From Celeribacter baekdonensis (GTDB lineage Bacteria; Pseudomonadota; Alphaproteobacteria; Rhodobacterales; Rhodobacteraceae), in assembly GCF_003047105.1 (NCBI RefSeq), contig NZ_CP028472.1, positions 124,001-188,000 of the forward strand: a stretch of DNA of 64,000 nt. The letters are read 5' to 3'. The notes under the pieces were generated by a model. It ran no database searches. It worked only from the letters and a program-made list of their open reading frames with translations, and was not told the origin of the DNA. The position numbers were made by a program, and so were the translations under genes. Shown piece after piece: positions 34,361 to 42,685 of the stretch (its first letter is position 1; the number at the start of each line of letters is the position of its first letter).

Positions 34361-35908
34361 ATGTCATCCGACCAAGGAGTACATTTTTCGGGATCGAGGA
34401 CCGTTTTTCAGGAACGCCGCCTTCCAGAGACCGCCACCCTGGCAGGCTACGGCGCACTGATCGACGCCTACGGATTGTCTGTGCCCCTGCCACGCAAACT
34501 TTCGGCAATCGGGAACCATCACCGGGTCGTTGAGGATGAGATATGGCGCATCCTGACGCCACGCCACGCCCCGAGTGCAGACTTAGATGGCCACCTCACC
34601 TTCGCGCTCAAGTACGAAGGGCTCGATCTGGCCGTCCTCACGACGCTGTTCGCGGCCACCGGGCCTGACGCCATTGTTGACATCGTGCGCAACAAGCCGA
34701 CCGGCAGCTACGCAAGGCGCATCTGGTTTCTGTATGAATGGCTAACAGGCAGCCGATTGAATCTGCCAGATGCAGAGGGCGGTCGCTACGTGCCAGTCGT
34801 TGATCCCGAACAGCAGTTCGCGACAGAAGGTGAAAACGCGCCCCGATACCGCTTGAAAAACAACCTGCCGGGGACGAGAGATTTCTGCCCACTGGTCTTT
34901 CGCACGCCAAGACTCGAAGAATTCATCGCGATGGACCTGGCCAGTCGCGCCCGTGCGGTCATCGCTGATGTCCCCCGAGACTTGCTTGCGCGCACGGCTG
35001 CATTCCTTCTGCTCAAGGACTCGCGGTCCAGCTACGCCATCGAAGGCGAGCGCCCGCCACAAGACCGCATTCAGCGATGGGGTCGTGCGATCGGCGAAGC
35101 CGGGCGCAAACCGCTCGACCGCGATGAGTTGCTACGATTGCAACAGATCGTCATCGGTGATGCCCGGTTCATCAAGCTGGGTTTTCGCGACGAGGGCGGT
35201 TTTGTTGGCGAGCATGACCGCGAAACACGGATGCCGTTGCCTGATCACATAAGTGCCCGACATGAAGATCTTCCGTCCCTGACCGATGGGATGATCGCGT
35301 TTGATCAGGGCGCGTCTCGGCACTCCGACCCGATCGTGTCCGCTGCAATCCTTGCATTCGGTTTTGTCTACATCCACCCGTTTGAGGACGGCAATGGCCG
35401 ACTGCACCGCTACCTGATCCATCATGTTCTGGCGGAACGCGGTTTCAACCCGCCAGGGGTTGTCTTCCCGGTGTCCGCCGCGATCTTTGAGCGCATAGAT
35501 GAGTATAGAACGGTCCTTGAGAGCTATTCCGCACGGCTGCTACCGTTGATCGAGTGGGAGCCGACGGAGAAATTCAACGTTCAGGTCTTGAATGACACAG
35601 GCAATTTCTACCGCTTCTTCGACGCGACCCCACATGCAGAGTTTCTCTATTCATGCGTCCAAAAGACAATCGAAGAAGACCTGCCGTCCGAGACGGCGTT
35701 CCTGCGAAATTACGATGCGTTCCGCGGCCAGATCGAAGCCATTGTTGATATGCCTGCCCGCACCATTGATCTTTTGTTCCGCTTCCTCCAACAGAACGGC
35801 GGTACCCTGTCGCATCGTGCCAGAGCCATTGAGTTCAAGGCATTGACCGACGATGAAACGGCGCGGATTGAACGCGCATATGCTGAAACAATGATGGTGC
35901 CGCATTAA
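34361..35908 (+). CDS. Fic-domain protein (class II, N-terminal inhibitory motif)
   Basis: Protein of 515 residues that probably transfers AMP from ATP to a protein target. The Fic core motif is exact: HPFEDGNGRLHR at 339-350, with catalytic His339. The inhibitory motif Ser-x3-Glu-Gly is at 224-229 (SYAIEG), N-terminal to the core in the same chain, which defines class II. The N-terminal 200 residues carry the DUF4172-like/winged region usual for this long type. Residues after about 420 form a C-terminal helical part. No antitoxin gene is adjacent, as expected when inhibition is built in. It stands alone beside a Tn3 remnant, so it was probably gained by transfer. Target unknown. Confidence 0.88.
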   Translation: MSSDQGVHFSGSRTVFQERRLPETATLAGYGALIDAYGLSVPLPRKLSAIGNHHRVVEDEIWRILTPRHAPSADLDGHLTFALKYEGLDLAVLTTLFAATGPDAIVDIVRNKPTGSYARRIWFLYEWLTGSRLNLPDAEGGRYVPVVDPEQQFATEGENAPRYRLKNNLPGTRDFCPLVFRTPRLEEFIAMDLASRARAVIADVPRDLLARTAAFLLLKDSRSSYAIEGERPPQDRIQRWGRAIGEAGRKPLDRDELLRLQQIVIGDARFIKLGFRDEGGFVGEHDRETRMPLPDHISARHEDLPSLTDGMIAFDQGASRHSDPIVSAAILAFGFVYIHPFEDGNGRLHRYLIHHVLAERGFNPPGVVFPVSAAIFERIDEYRTVLESYSARLLPLIEWEPTEKFNVQVLNDTGNFYRFFDATPHAEFLYSCVQKTIEEDLPSETAFLRNYDAFRGQIEAIVDMPARTIDLLFRFLQQNGGTLSHRARAIEFKALTDDETARIERAYAETMMVPH

Positions 35909-36230
35909 AGCGTTCCGGGAATGGCCCGGGCTTTAGGAAACTCAGGGGATTCCCACGTCAGCAGCTATGGGTCCAAATAGGGTGATTTGTGTAAAACCAC
36001 TGTAGGGAGCTGAGACTTGGCTATGACCACCCGGCTCGCGCAATTTGAAGGCTGCGCAGGTGGCCAGAGCCCCTCAATCAGCGTCATTCCGAAGGTGTTA
36101 TGGCGCAGAATTTATCGCCAAGAAAGTGCGCGCCTACGCAAATCAGAAGACAGAAGCCAAAATTGGGTCCGGGTTGCAGTCGATCTAACAAGGTCAGCCG
36201 AACACCATGACAAAGCCGTCAAGACCTGCA
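35909..36230. other. Non-coding region, possible tiny IS3 transposase remnant
   Basis: This 322-bp stretch lies between the convergent fic and lacI-type genes. The only hint of a gene is at 36099-36188 (+), reading YGAEFIAKKVRAYANQKTEA to a TAA, which weakly resembles the GPEFIAK.V block around the second catalytic Asp of IS3-type OrfB. No terminator hairpin was recognised. Confidence 0.3.
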
Positions 36231-37253
36231 TCAAGCACTTTCACGAATAACAAGCTTGCCCAGAAAATGGCGGAGCTGCTCGTTTTCGGCCGTTCCTTTC
36301 AGAACGTCGACCAATCCTTCTGCCATTGCCGAGAGGGGTTGGCGATATGTGGTCAATTTGTAATTCGCGCTATCGGCTTGAGGAATGTCATCAAACCCGA
36401 TGACGGCGATATCTTCGGGGACGCGGAGCCCCAGTTTCGTGCGGATTGCATCAACGGCCCCAACGGCAAGCGCATCGTTTTCACAAACGATGATATCAAC
36501 GTTATTCAACGCCGAGTGATCCGCAAAATAACCTACAACCTGATCATACGCCAACTGCGGATCGTAGCGGGTCACTGAAATAAAATCCGGCGTCGCGCCG
36601 AATGCCTCCTGCCAGCGTTTGAGAAATGTCTCCTTGCGCCCCAAATGTGCCGACGTTGACTGCGGACCCGCAAGAAAGAGCGGCTTTCGATAGCCTTTCT
36701 CTACGATGTAATCCGTGATTTCGTTCATTGCCGCACGGTCGTCACAGCAGATCGAAATCGTATCGGGGTTCTCGGAACTGCGTGCGAAGACGATCAACTT
36801 ACGCACGCGGCGCGCCCCCAAGGCGGTCGCGAGGCTGCGATCCGTGAATTGTATGCCGATGAGAACCGCGGCATCTACACGCCTTTGACTGGCATTGAGC
36901 AATGCAGCAGAGGTGTCCTCTTCATCGAAGGTGTTCACCAGAAGCGTATCCAAGCCGTTTTTGCGCAGAACTCGGGTTAATCTTTCCAACATGACAAGTT
37001 TGTGCGGATTGGCGAAATCGTCGATCAACAGACAGACAAGATTGCTGCGATCGGAGGCGAGGCTTGAGGCCAGAAGATCGGGCACATAGCCTAACGTTTG
37101 CGCGGCCCCCATCACTTTTTCCCGACTTTTTCTTGAGATTGAGGCGTCTTTTTTAAAGGCGCGATTGACCGTCCAGCGCGATACGCCTGCCAGCTTTGCG
37201 ACATCGTCTGCGGTCACTGTCTCGTCCGACTTCTGGTTTTCTATCTGGCTCAT
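36231..37253 (-). CDS. LacI-family repressor of the inositol locus
   Basis: Repressor of 340 residues. The LacI helix-turn-helix with hinge lies at about residues 14-65 (TADDVAKLAGVSRWTVNRAF, then LGYVPDLLASSLAS). The periplasmic-binding-protein-like effector domain follows, with a ligand-region Asp in IAVIGFDDIPQAD. It diverges from iolG. Two identical 14-16-bp palindromes of LacI type lie between the two genes, so it almost surely controls the iol operon and itself. Inosose or a phosphorylated inositol intermediate is the likely effector by analogy. Not homologous to the DeoR-type IolR of Bacillus. Confidence 0.88.
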   Translation of the reverse strand: MSQIENQKSDETVTADDVAKLAGVSRWTVNRAFKKDASISRKSREKVMGAAQTLGYVPDLLASSLASDRSNLVCLLIDDFANPHKLVMLERLTRVLRKNGLDTLLVNTFDEEDTSAALLNASQRRVDAAVLIGIQFTDRSLATALGARRVRKLIVFARSSENPDTISICCDDRAAMNEITDYIVEKGYRKPLFLAGPQSTSAHLGRKETFLKRWQEAFGATPDFISVTRYDPQLAYDQVVGYFADHSALNNVDIIVCENDALAVGAVDAIRTKLGLRVPEDIAVIGFDDIPQADSANYKLTTYRQPLSAMAEGLVDVLKGTAENEQLRHFLGKLVIRESA

Positions 37254-37307
37254 TCGGCCCTCCGTTCATCTGAGTGTATCGTGATGGGGTCGAAAAAGAC
37301 AATGTGT

Positions 37308-37323
37308 TTGCACGCGCGTGCAA
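37308..37323. promoter_or_regulatory. LacI-type operator O1
   Basis: TTGCACGC-GCGTGCAA, a perfect 16-bp palindrome with the central CG of LacI-family operators, 55 bases upstream of the repressor start. Confidence 0.85.
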
Positions 37324-37331
37324 TTTATTCT

Positions 37332-37345
37332 TGCACGCGCGTGCA
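37332..37345. promoter_or_regulatory. LacI-type operator O2
   Basis: TGCACGC-GCGTGCA, identical core to O1 with 23 bases between centres. It lies 52 bases upstream of iolG, so a dimer here would cover the iolG promoter. Confidence 0.85.
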
Positions 37346-37396
37346 GCTTGCCGTTATGACTCCATACATACCCAAGATTCGGGAAAGGGAGGATGT

Positions 37397-38407
37397 ATGT
37401 TGAAGGTTGGACTTCTCGGTGCGGGACGGATTGCGACAGTGCACGCAAAAGCCATCACCGCACACCGCAAGAGCACACTGGTGGCGGTTTCGGACATGAT
37501 TGCCGAAAACGCAAAACAGCTCGCAGCGAACTTTGGTTGCGAGGTGCGCACCACGGACGAAATCATCGGCGATCCAACGATTGACGCGGTGCTCATTGCG
37601 ACATCGACCGATACGCATTCGGATTTGATTGAGCGCGCAACCGCTGCCGGCAAAGCGGTGCTGTGCGAAAAACCTGTTGATCTCAGCCTTGAGCGGGCCC
37701 GCGCCTGTCAAGCGGCAGTCGCTCAGTCTGGCCGACCAGTCATGATCGGCTTTAACCGCCGCTTTGATCCGAACTTCTCGGCCGTAAAAGCCGCGCTGGC
37801 TGGCGGTGAGATCGGCAAAGCAGAACTGTTGTCGATCACGTCGTTTGATCCATCCCCGCCACCAGTTTCTTATATCAAAGTGTCTGGCGGGTTGTTTCGT
37901 GACATGATGATCCATGATTTCGACATGGCAACCTTCATTATGGGGGAGGCACCTGTCAGCATTTCTGCCGTTGGCTCGTCTATCGTAGACCCCGAGATCG
38001 GGATTGCGGGTGACGTTGATACCGCAGTGGTGACGATGACATATGCCGACGGCAAAATTGCCGTGATCAAAAATTCGCGGCGCGCCGTTTATGGCTATGA
38101 TCAACGTCTCGAACTGCTGGGCTCGGAAGGGCTGCTTCAGGCGCAAAACATGCTGGAAAACACCATGGTGAAATCCACAGTGGCGGGCGTGACCGGAGCC
38201 AAGCCGACCTACTTCTTCCTCGAACGCTACATGCCAGCATACGAGGCGGAATGGGCCGCATTTGTCGAAGCTGTTGAGACAAAATCGGCGTTCCCTGTCA
38301 CCCTTGAGGATGGCGTGACGGCTTTGGCAATGGCTGAGGCTGCAAATCGGTCGTTAGAGTTTGGTCGGGCGGTCTTGCTGGAGGAGGTTGCGCCAGTCTT
38401 GGCGTAA
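37397..38407 (+). CDS. iolG: myo-Inositol 2-dehydrogenase
   Basis: Gfo/Idh/MocA dehydrogenase of 336 residues that oxidises myo-inositol to 2-keto-inositol (inosose) with NAD+. The start at 37397 follows AAAGGGAGG; the frame extends upstream but across the operators. The N-terminal Rossmann motif is GLLGAGRIATVHA and the family's EKP motif is CEKPVDL. The catalytic His region (GGLFRDMMIHDFDMA) carries the conserved Asp-x3-His. First gene of the plus-strand inositol operon. Confidence 0.9.
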   Translation: MLKVGLLGAGRIATVHAKAITAHRKSTLVAVSDMIAENAKQLAANFGCEVRTTDEIIGDPTIDAVLIATSTDTHSDLIERATAAGKAVLCEKPVDLSLERARACQAAVAQSGRPVMIGFNRRFDPNFSAVKAALAGGEIGKAELLSITSFDPSPPPVSYIKVSGGLFRDMMIHDFDMATFIMGEAPVSISAVGSSIVDPEIGIAGDVDTAVVTMTYADGKIAVIKNSRRAVYGYDQRLELLGSEGLLQAQNMLENTMVKSTVAGVTGAKPTYFFLERYMPAYEAEWAAFVEAVETKSAFPVTLEDGVTALAMAEAANRSLEFGRAVLLEEVAPVLA

Positions 38408-38459
38408 CAGCGAGCGCTCGAAACAGATTTCTCCGACCGACAAAGGCCGGGGATACGAA

Positions 38460-38495
38460 ATCCGGTACAGCCGGATGAACGCGGGGCCTCGCCCC
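38460..38495 (+). repeat. Two small hairpins in the iolG-binding-protein gap
   Basis: ATCCGG-tacag-CCGGAT (38460-38476) and GGGGC-ctc-GCCCC (38483-38495) lie in tandem 30-60 bases before the binding-protein start. They may act on message stability or partial termination. Confidence 0.35.
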
Positions 38496-38527
38496 AAATA
38501 ATCAGTGGAACCTAAGGGAGGAGATCC

Positions 38528-39448
38528 ATGAAAAAATTTGTAAAAGCTGCTCTGGCCGCGAGCGCATTGGCGTTCGCAACGCCAGTTCTGGCACAGGACA
38601 TCGTTGTTGTCGCCCATGGTCAGGCCAACGATCCGTTTTGGTCAGTTGTAAAAAATGGTGCCGAACAAGCGGCCAAGGACGCCGGCGTTAACGTCGACTA
38701 CCGCTCGCCGGAAACGTTTGACATGGTCGCCATGTCACAACTCATCGACGCTGCCGTAAATCAGGAACCCGCTGGTCTGATCGTGTCAATTCCCGACGCA
38801 GATGCGCTCGGGCCATCAATCCAACGGGCTGTTTCGGCTGGTATTCCGGTCATCTCGATCAACTCCGGCTCGGATGTCTCCAAGGGCCTTGGTGCCCTTT
38901 TGCATGTGGGTCAGGACGAGTTCGATGCGGGGAAATCCGCGGGTGCGAAGCTGGCTGAGATGGGTGGCAAGACAGCAATCTGTGTGAACCAAGAAGTCGG
39001 CAATGTCTCGCTTGATCTGCGCTGCGAAGGTTTCGCTGAAGGTTTTGGTGGCTCTGTGACCGTCTTGCCAACCAGCAACGATCCAGCGGAGATCGAAGCC
39101 AAGGTCGCCGCAGCTCTGTCTTCGGATACCGCTATTGACACTGTGATGGCCCTCGGTGCCTCGACTGCGGGCGAGCCTGCAGTGGCCGCAGCCAAAGCAT
39201 CTGGTCGTGACGTAAACGTTGCTTCGTTCGATATGTCGGCCAGCTTCCTTCAATCCATCATTGATGGCGATGCCGCTTTTGCGATCGACCAGCAGCAGTT
39301 CTTGCAGGGCTATCTGTCCGTTAACTTCATGGCGCTGCATGCCAAATTTGGCCTGATGCCCGGCGGCAATGTTCCCTCGGGTCCGAACCTGATTACGGCT
39401 GACAAGGCTGCTCAGGTTATCGAACTGTCGGCAAAAGGCATCCGCTAA
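38528..39448 (+). CDS. Sugar/inositol ABC transporter periplasmic binding protein
   Basis: Periplasmic protein of 306 residues of the RbsB/IatP-type family. A signal peptide is clear (MKKFVKAALAASALAFATPV, cleavage after LAQ). The mature domain begins DIVVVAHGQANDPFWSVVKN, the usual ribose/inositol binding-protein start, and has LIVSIPDADALGPSIQRAV and a hinge-type C-terminus. GGAGGAGATCC precedes the ATG. It supplies substrate to the permease and ATPase just downstream. Inositol is inferred from the locus. Confidence 0.88.
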   Translation: MKKFVKAALAASALAFATPVLAQDIVVVAHGQANDPFWSVVKNGAEQAAKDAGVNVDYRSPETFDMVAMSQLIDAAVNQEPAGLIVSIPDADALGPSIQRAVSAGIPVISINSGSDVSKGLGALLHVGQDEFDAGKSAGAKLAEMGGKTAICVNQEVGNVSLDLRCEGFAEGFGGSVTVLPTSNDPAEIEAKVAAALSSDTAIDTVMALGASTAGEPAVAAAKASGRDVNVASFDMSASFLQSIIDGDAAFAIDQQQFLQGYLSVNFMALHAKFGLMPGGNVPSGPNLITADKAAQVIELSAKGIR

Positions 39449-39474
39449 CTTTGGATGGCACCAAGCACAAGAAC

Positions 39475-39498
39475 GGAGCGGCGCAAAAGTGCCGCTCC
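39475..39498 (+). terminator. GC-rich hairpin after the binding-protein gene
   Basis: GGAGCGGC-gcaaaagt-GCCGCTCC, an 8-bp perfect stem, 27 bases after the stop and 22 before the permease start. No U-run. It likely protects the upstream message or lowers read-through into the permease. Confidence 0.5.
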
Positions 39499-39519
39499 AC
39501 TTGAAAAAGGGAGGTCAGA

Positions 39520-40626
39520 ATGAATGATACCGTCCAAAGCGCTGCGGACGAACGGCTCAAGGCCGAACCGTTATTTGCGCAATTGATCAAACGTCCGGAA
39601 CTTGGGGCCGTCGCGGGCGTCATACTGGTTGTAATTTTCTTTTCCATCACCGCTGACAGCTCGATGTTCAGCCTGTCGGGTATCATAAACTTTATGACCC
39701 CCGCATCCCAGTTGGGCATTCTGGCCATTGGTGCGGCGATGTTGATGATCGGCGGGGAATTCGATCTGTCTATTGGCTCTATGGTGGCCTTTTCGGGTTT
39801 GTTTTTCGGTGTCTGTGCGGTCACATGGCACTTGCCGCTGATCGTCGCCATTCCGCTGACATTTATCTTTGCGGGCGCTGTTGGCGCGTTGAGCGGAAAT
39901 CTTGTTATTCGCTCGGGTTTGCCGTCGTTTATTGTCACTCTGGGCTTTTTGTTCATCCTGCGCGGCTTGTCGCTTGTTGGGCTGAAATGGGCCACAGGTG
40001 GCTCGACACAGTTGCGCGGTGTACGTGAAGCGGTCGAAAACGATTGGCTGGCACCGGTCTTTTCCGGGGACGCCTTTCCGGGGCTGTTTGCGAAGCTTGC
40101 CGATATGGGCCTTGTGGCAACCTTCAATAATGGCACGCCAAAAGTGCCTGGCATCCCAGTCGAAATCCTCTGGTTTGTCGCTATCGCTCTGATCGCCACC
40201 TATGTGCTTTTGCGCATGCCGGTCGGAAACTGGATCTTCGCCGCTGGTGGGGACCGGACCGCGGCCTCGAACTCCGGTGTTCCGGTCAACAAGGTCAAGA
40301 TTTCGTTGTTCATGCTGACCGCATGTTGTGCGGCATTGGTGGCCATCATCACCGTGATGGATGCGGGCTCCACAGACGCACGGCGCGGATTTCAAAAGGA
40401 ATTTGAGGCGATTATCGCAGCAGTGGTTGGTGGGTGTTTGCTGACTGGCGGTTATGGATCGGCCATCGGCGCGTTCTTTGGGTCGATCATTTTCGGCATG
40501 GTCGTCATCGGGCTGACCTATACCAACTTCGATCAGGACTGGTTTCAGGTGTTTCTCGGTGGAATGTTGTTGATCGCCGTGATGTTCAACAATGCCATCC
40601 GCAAACGAGTGACGGGAGAGCGCTGA
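39520..40626 (+). CDS. Sugar/inositol ABC transporter permease
   Basis: Inner-membrane permease of 368 residues of the RbsC/XylH/IatC family with about ten hydrophobic helices. Landmarks are [20 protein letters not shown], where the family has GGIDLSVG, and [20 protein letters not shown]. The coupling loop is [30 protein letters not shown]-type end motif appears as [18 protein letters not shown]. The ATPase gene follows after one base. Acts as a homodimer. Confidence 0.9.
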   Translation: MNDTVQSAADERLKAEPLFAQLIKRPELGAVAGVILVVIFFSITADSSMFSLSGIINFMTPASQLGILAIGAAMLMIGGEFDLSIGSMVAFSGLFFGVCAVTWHLPLIVAIPLTFIFAGAVGALSGNLVIRSGLPSFIVTLGFLFILRGLSLVGLKWATGGSTQLRGVREAVENDWLAPVFSGDAFPGLFAKLADMGLVATFNNGTPKVPGIPVEILWFVAIALIATYVLLRMPVGNWIFAAGGDRTAASNSGVPVNKVKISLFMLTACCAALVAIITVMDAGSTDARRGFQKEFEAIIAAVVGGCLLTGGYGSAIGAFFGSIIFGMVVIGLTYTNFDQDWFQVFLGGMLLIAVMFNNAIRKRVTGER

Positions 40627-40627
40627 G

Positions 40628-41449
40628 ATGACACAAGACACCAAGTTCCATCATGGCGACGCCACACAAAACGACAGTCCGATTGTCGAAATGAAAAACA
40701 TTGAAAAGCATTTCGGGAATATCATCGCTCTTGCCGGGGTCAGCTTTGATGTTCGGCCCGGCGAATGCCACTGCCTTTTGGGTGATAACGGCGCGGGCAA
40801 GTCGACCTTCATCAAAACAATGTCGGGCGTGCACCGACCGACAAAGGGCGAAATCCTGTTTGAAGGCAAACCGTTGAATTTCGCCACCCCGCGTGACGCG
40901 ATGGAGGCCGGGATTGCGACCGTGTTCCAAGATCTGGCGATGATCCCATTGATGAGCGTGACACGAAATTTTTTCATGGGACGCGAGCCAACGACAGGAC
41001 GGGGGCTGATGAAGCGGTTTGACGTGGCCAAAGCCAATGAGGTGACCGTCAAAGCCATGCGTGAGATGGGCATCAACCTGCGTGGTCCCGATCAAGCCGT
41101 CGGCACGCTGTCCGGGGGTGAACGTCAGACCGTCGCCATCGCGCGTGCTGTCCACTTCGGGGCCAAGGTTCTGATCCTTGATGAGCCGACCTCGGCGTTG
41201 GGTGTACGCCAGACGTCAAATGTGCTGGCAACCATCGACAGGGTGCGCAAGCAGGGCATCGGCGTTGTCTTTATCAGCCACAATGTGCGTCATGCGCTGG
41301 CTGTTGGCGACCGGTTCACAGTGCTCAATCGAGGTAAAACCTTGGGGACAGCCAAGCGGGGAGAAATCACTCCCGAAGAGCTTCAAGACCTCATGGCGGG
41401 CGGTCAAGAAATGGCCGCACTCGAAGGGTCGCTTGGTGGCACCATCTGA
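40628..41449 (+). CDS. Sugar/inositol ABC transporter ATPase (single domain)
   Basis: ATP-binding subunit of 273 residues. Walker A is GDNGAGKST at about residues 56-64, the signature is LSGGERQT, and Walker B is [11 protein letters not shown]. Unlike RbsA/XylG-type proteins with two fused ATPase halves, it has a single half, as in FrcA and several alphaproteobacterial sugar systems. It probably works as a homodimer on the permease. Confidence 0.9.
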   Translation: MTQDTKFHHGDATQNDSPIVEMKNIEKHFGNIIALAGVSFDVRPGECHCLLGDNGAGKSTFIKTMSGVHRPTKGEILFEGKPLNFATPRDAMEAGIATVFQDLAMIPLMSVTRNFFMGREPTTGRGLMKRFDVAKANEVTVKAMREMGINLRGPDQAVGTLSGGERQTVAIARAVHFGAKVLILDEPTSALGVRQTSNVLATIDRVRKQGIGVVFISHNVRHALAVGDRFTVLNRGKTLGTAKRGEITPEELQDLMAGGQEMAALEGSLGGTI

Positions 41450-41453
41450 ACGC

Positions 41454-41493
41454 CTCCCGGGATGGGCTGCGTGCGCGCAGCTCATTCCCGGAG
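41454..41493 (+). terminator. Strong hairpin after the ATPase gene
   Basis: Arms 41454-41471 and 41476-41493 pair at 15 of 18 positions around a TGCG loop, starting five bases after the stop. No U-run. Probably a processing or read-through-limiting hairpin between transporter and enzyme genes. Confidence 0.5.
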
Positions 41494-41564
41494 AGTTTGC
41501 CAAGCCCTTGGACAGTAAGGCGCGGAACGACCTTCCGAACGCACTCTAGGAAATTGTGTGTAAA

Positions 41565-42673
41565 ATGTACAAAATGCCGGATAAATCGCTTGGTGTGGCC
41601 CTGATTGGCACAGGCTTTATGGGAAAGTGCCATGCGCTGGCATGGCGTCAGGTTGCGGCGGTGTTCGGAGGCGAACCGCCCCGACTGGAAATTCTGAGTG
41701 ATGTCACAAAAGACTCCGCCATGCGTTTTGCTCGCCAGTTTGGATTTCAGCGAAGCACCGATGATTGGCAGGCCGCCATTGCCGATCCTGCGGTCGACGT
41801 GGTGTCGATCACAACGCCCAATGGTCTGCACCGACCGATGGCAGAGGCCGCGCTGAAGGCTGGCAAGCATGTCTGGCTGGAAAAGCCGATGGCACTGACG
41901 CTGAAAGATGCCGAAGCAATGACCGCCTTTGCCGCGCGAAATCCCGATCAGGTGACGCTCCTTGGATATAATTATCTGCGCTCACCGGCCTTTCAGATGG
42001 CGCGCAAAATACTGGCGGAGGGGGGATTGGCGCGCCGCTGGCCTTTCGCGGGGTCTATGACGAGGACTACAGCGCTGATCCGGACCTGCCTTGGTCATGG
42101 CGAATGACGAAAAAAGCGGGCGGTCTTGGGGCGCTGGGTGATCTTGGGTGCCACTTGGTCAGCGTGATGATCCAGCTGATGGGGGATGTGTCCGAACTGA
42201 CCGCCCAGACCCAGATCGCCATTCCCTTGCGGCACTCTCCCGAGGGCCCCAAGGCGGTGGAAAATGAAGACAGTGCGCTGGCATTGATCCGCTTTACCTC
42301 CGGCGCGCAGGGCGTGTTTGCGACCTCTCGGGTCGCACGCGGGCGCAAGTGCCGCTTGCAATGGGAAGTGCAAGGATCCGATGGCACGATCATCTTCGAT
42401 CAAGAGAATATGAACGAACTTTGGGTCCACAAAACAGATGAGGCGGGCTTTACCCGCCACCTGAGCGGGCCGGAGCAACCCGATTACGCGGCCTTCTGTC
42501 CTGCCCCGGGCCATAATTTCGGTTTCAACGAGCAAAAAGTGATCGAGGCCCGCGACTTGATCCGGGCCATAGCGGGCGATGCGCCCTGCGGTCCTGATTT
42601 TGCCGAGGGCCTGAAAATCGAAAAAATCATTCACGCGATGGCGACCTCGAACGGTCGCCCGGTGGCGCCTTAA
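41565..42673 (+). pseudogene. Second Gfo/Idh/MocA dehydrogenase of the inositol locus, frameshifted
   Basis: NAD(P)-dependent sugar or inositol dehydrogenase. The first part reads [20 protein letters not shown] and has the EKP motif (WLEKPMAL). At six Gs (42020-42025) the frame is lost; one more G restores [17 protein letters not shown] and runs into [20 protein letters not shown], where the conserved Asp-x3-His lies. With the base added the protein has about 370 residues, full length. It may act on another inositol isomer (scyllo or D-chiro) or on a linked sugar. A sequencing error in the G run is as likely as true mutation. Confidence 0.8.
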
Positions 42674-42685
42674 GGAGAGAGACAT

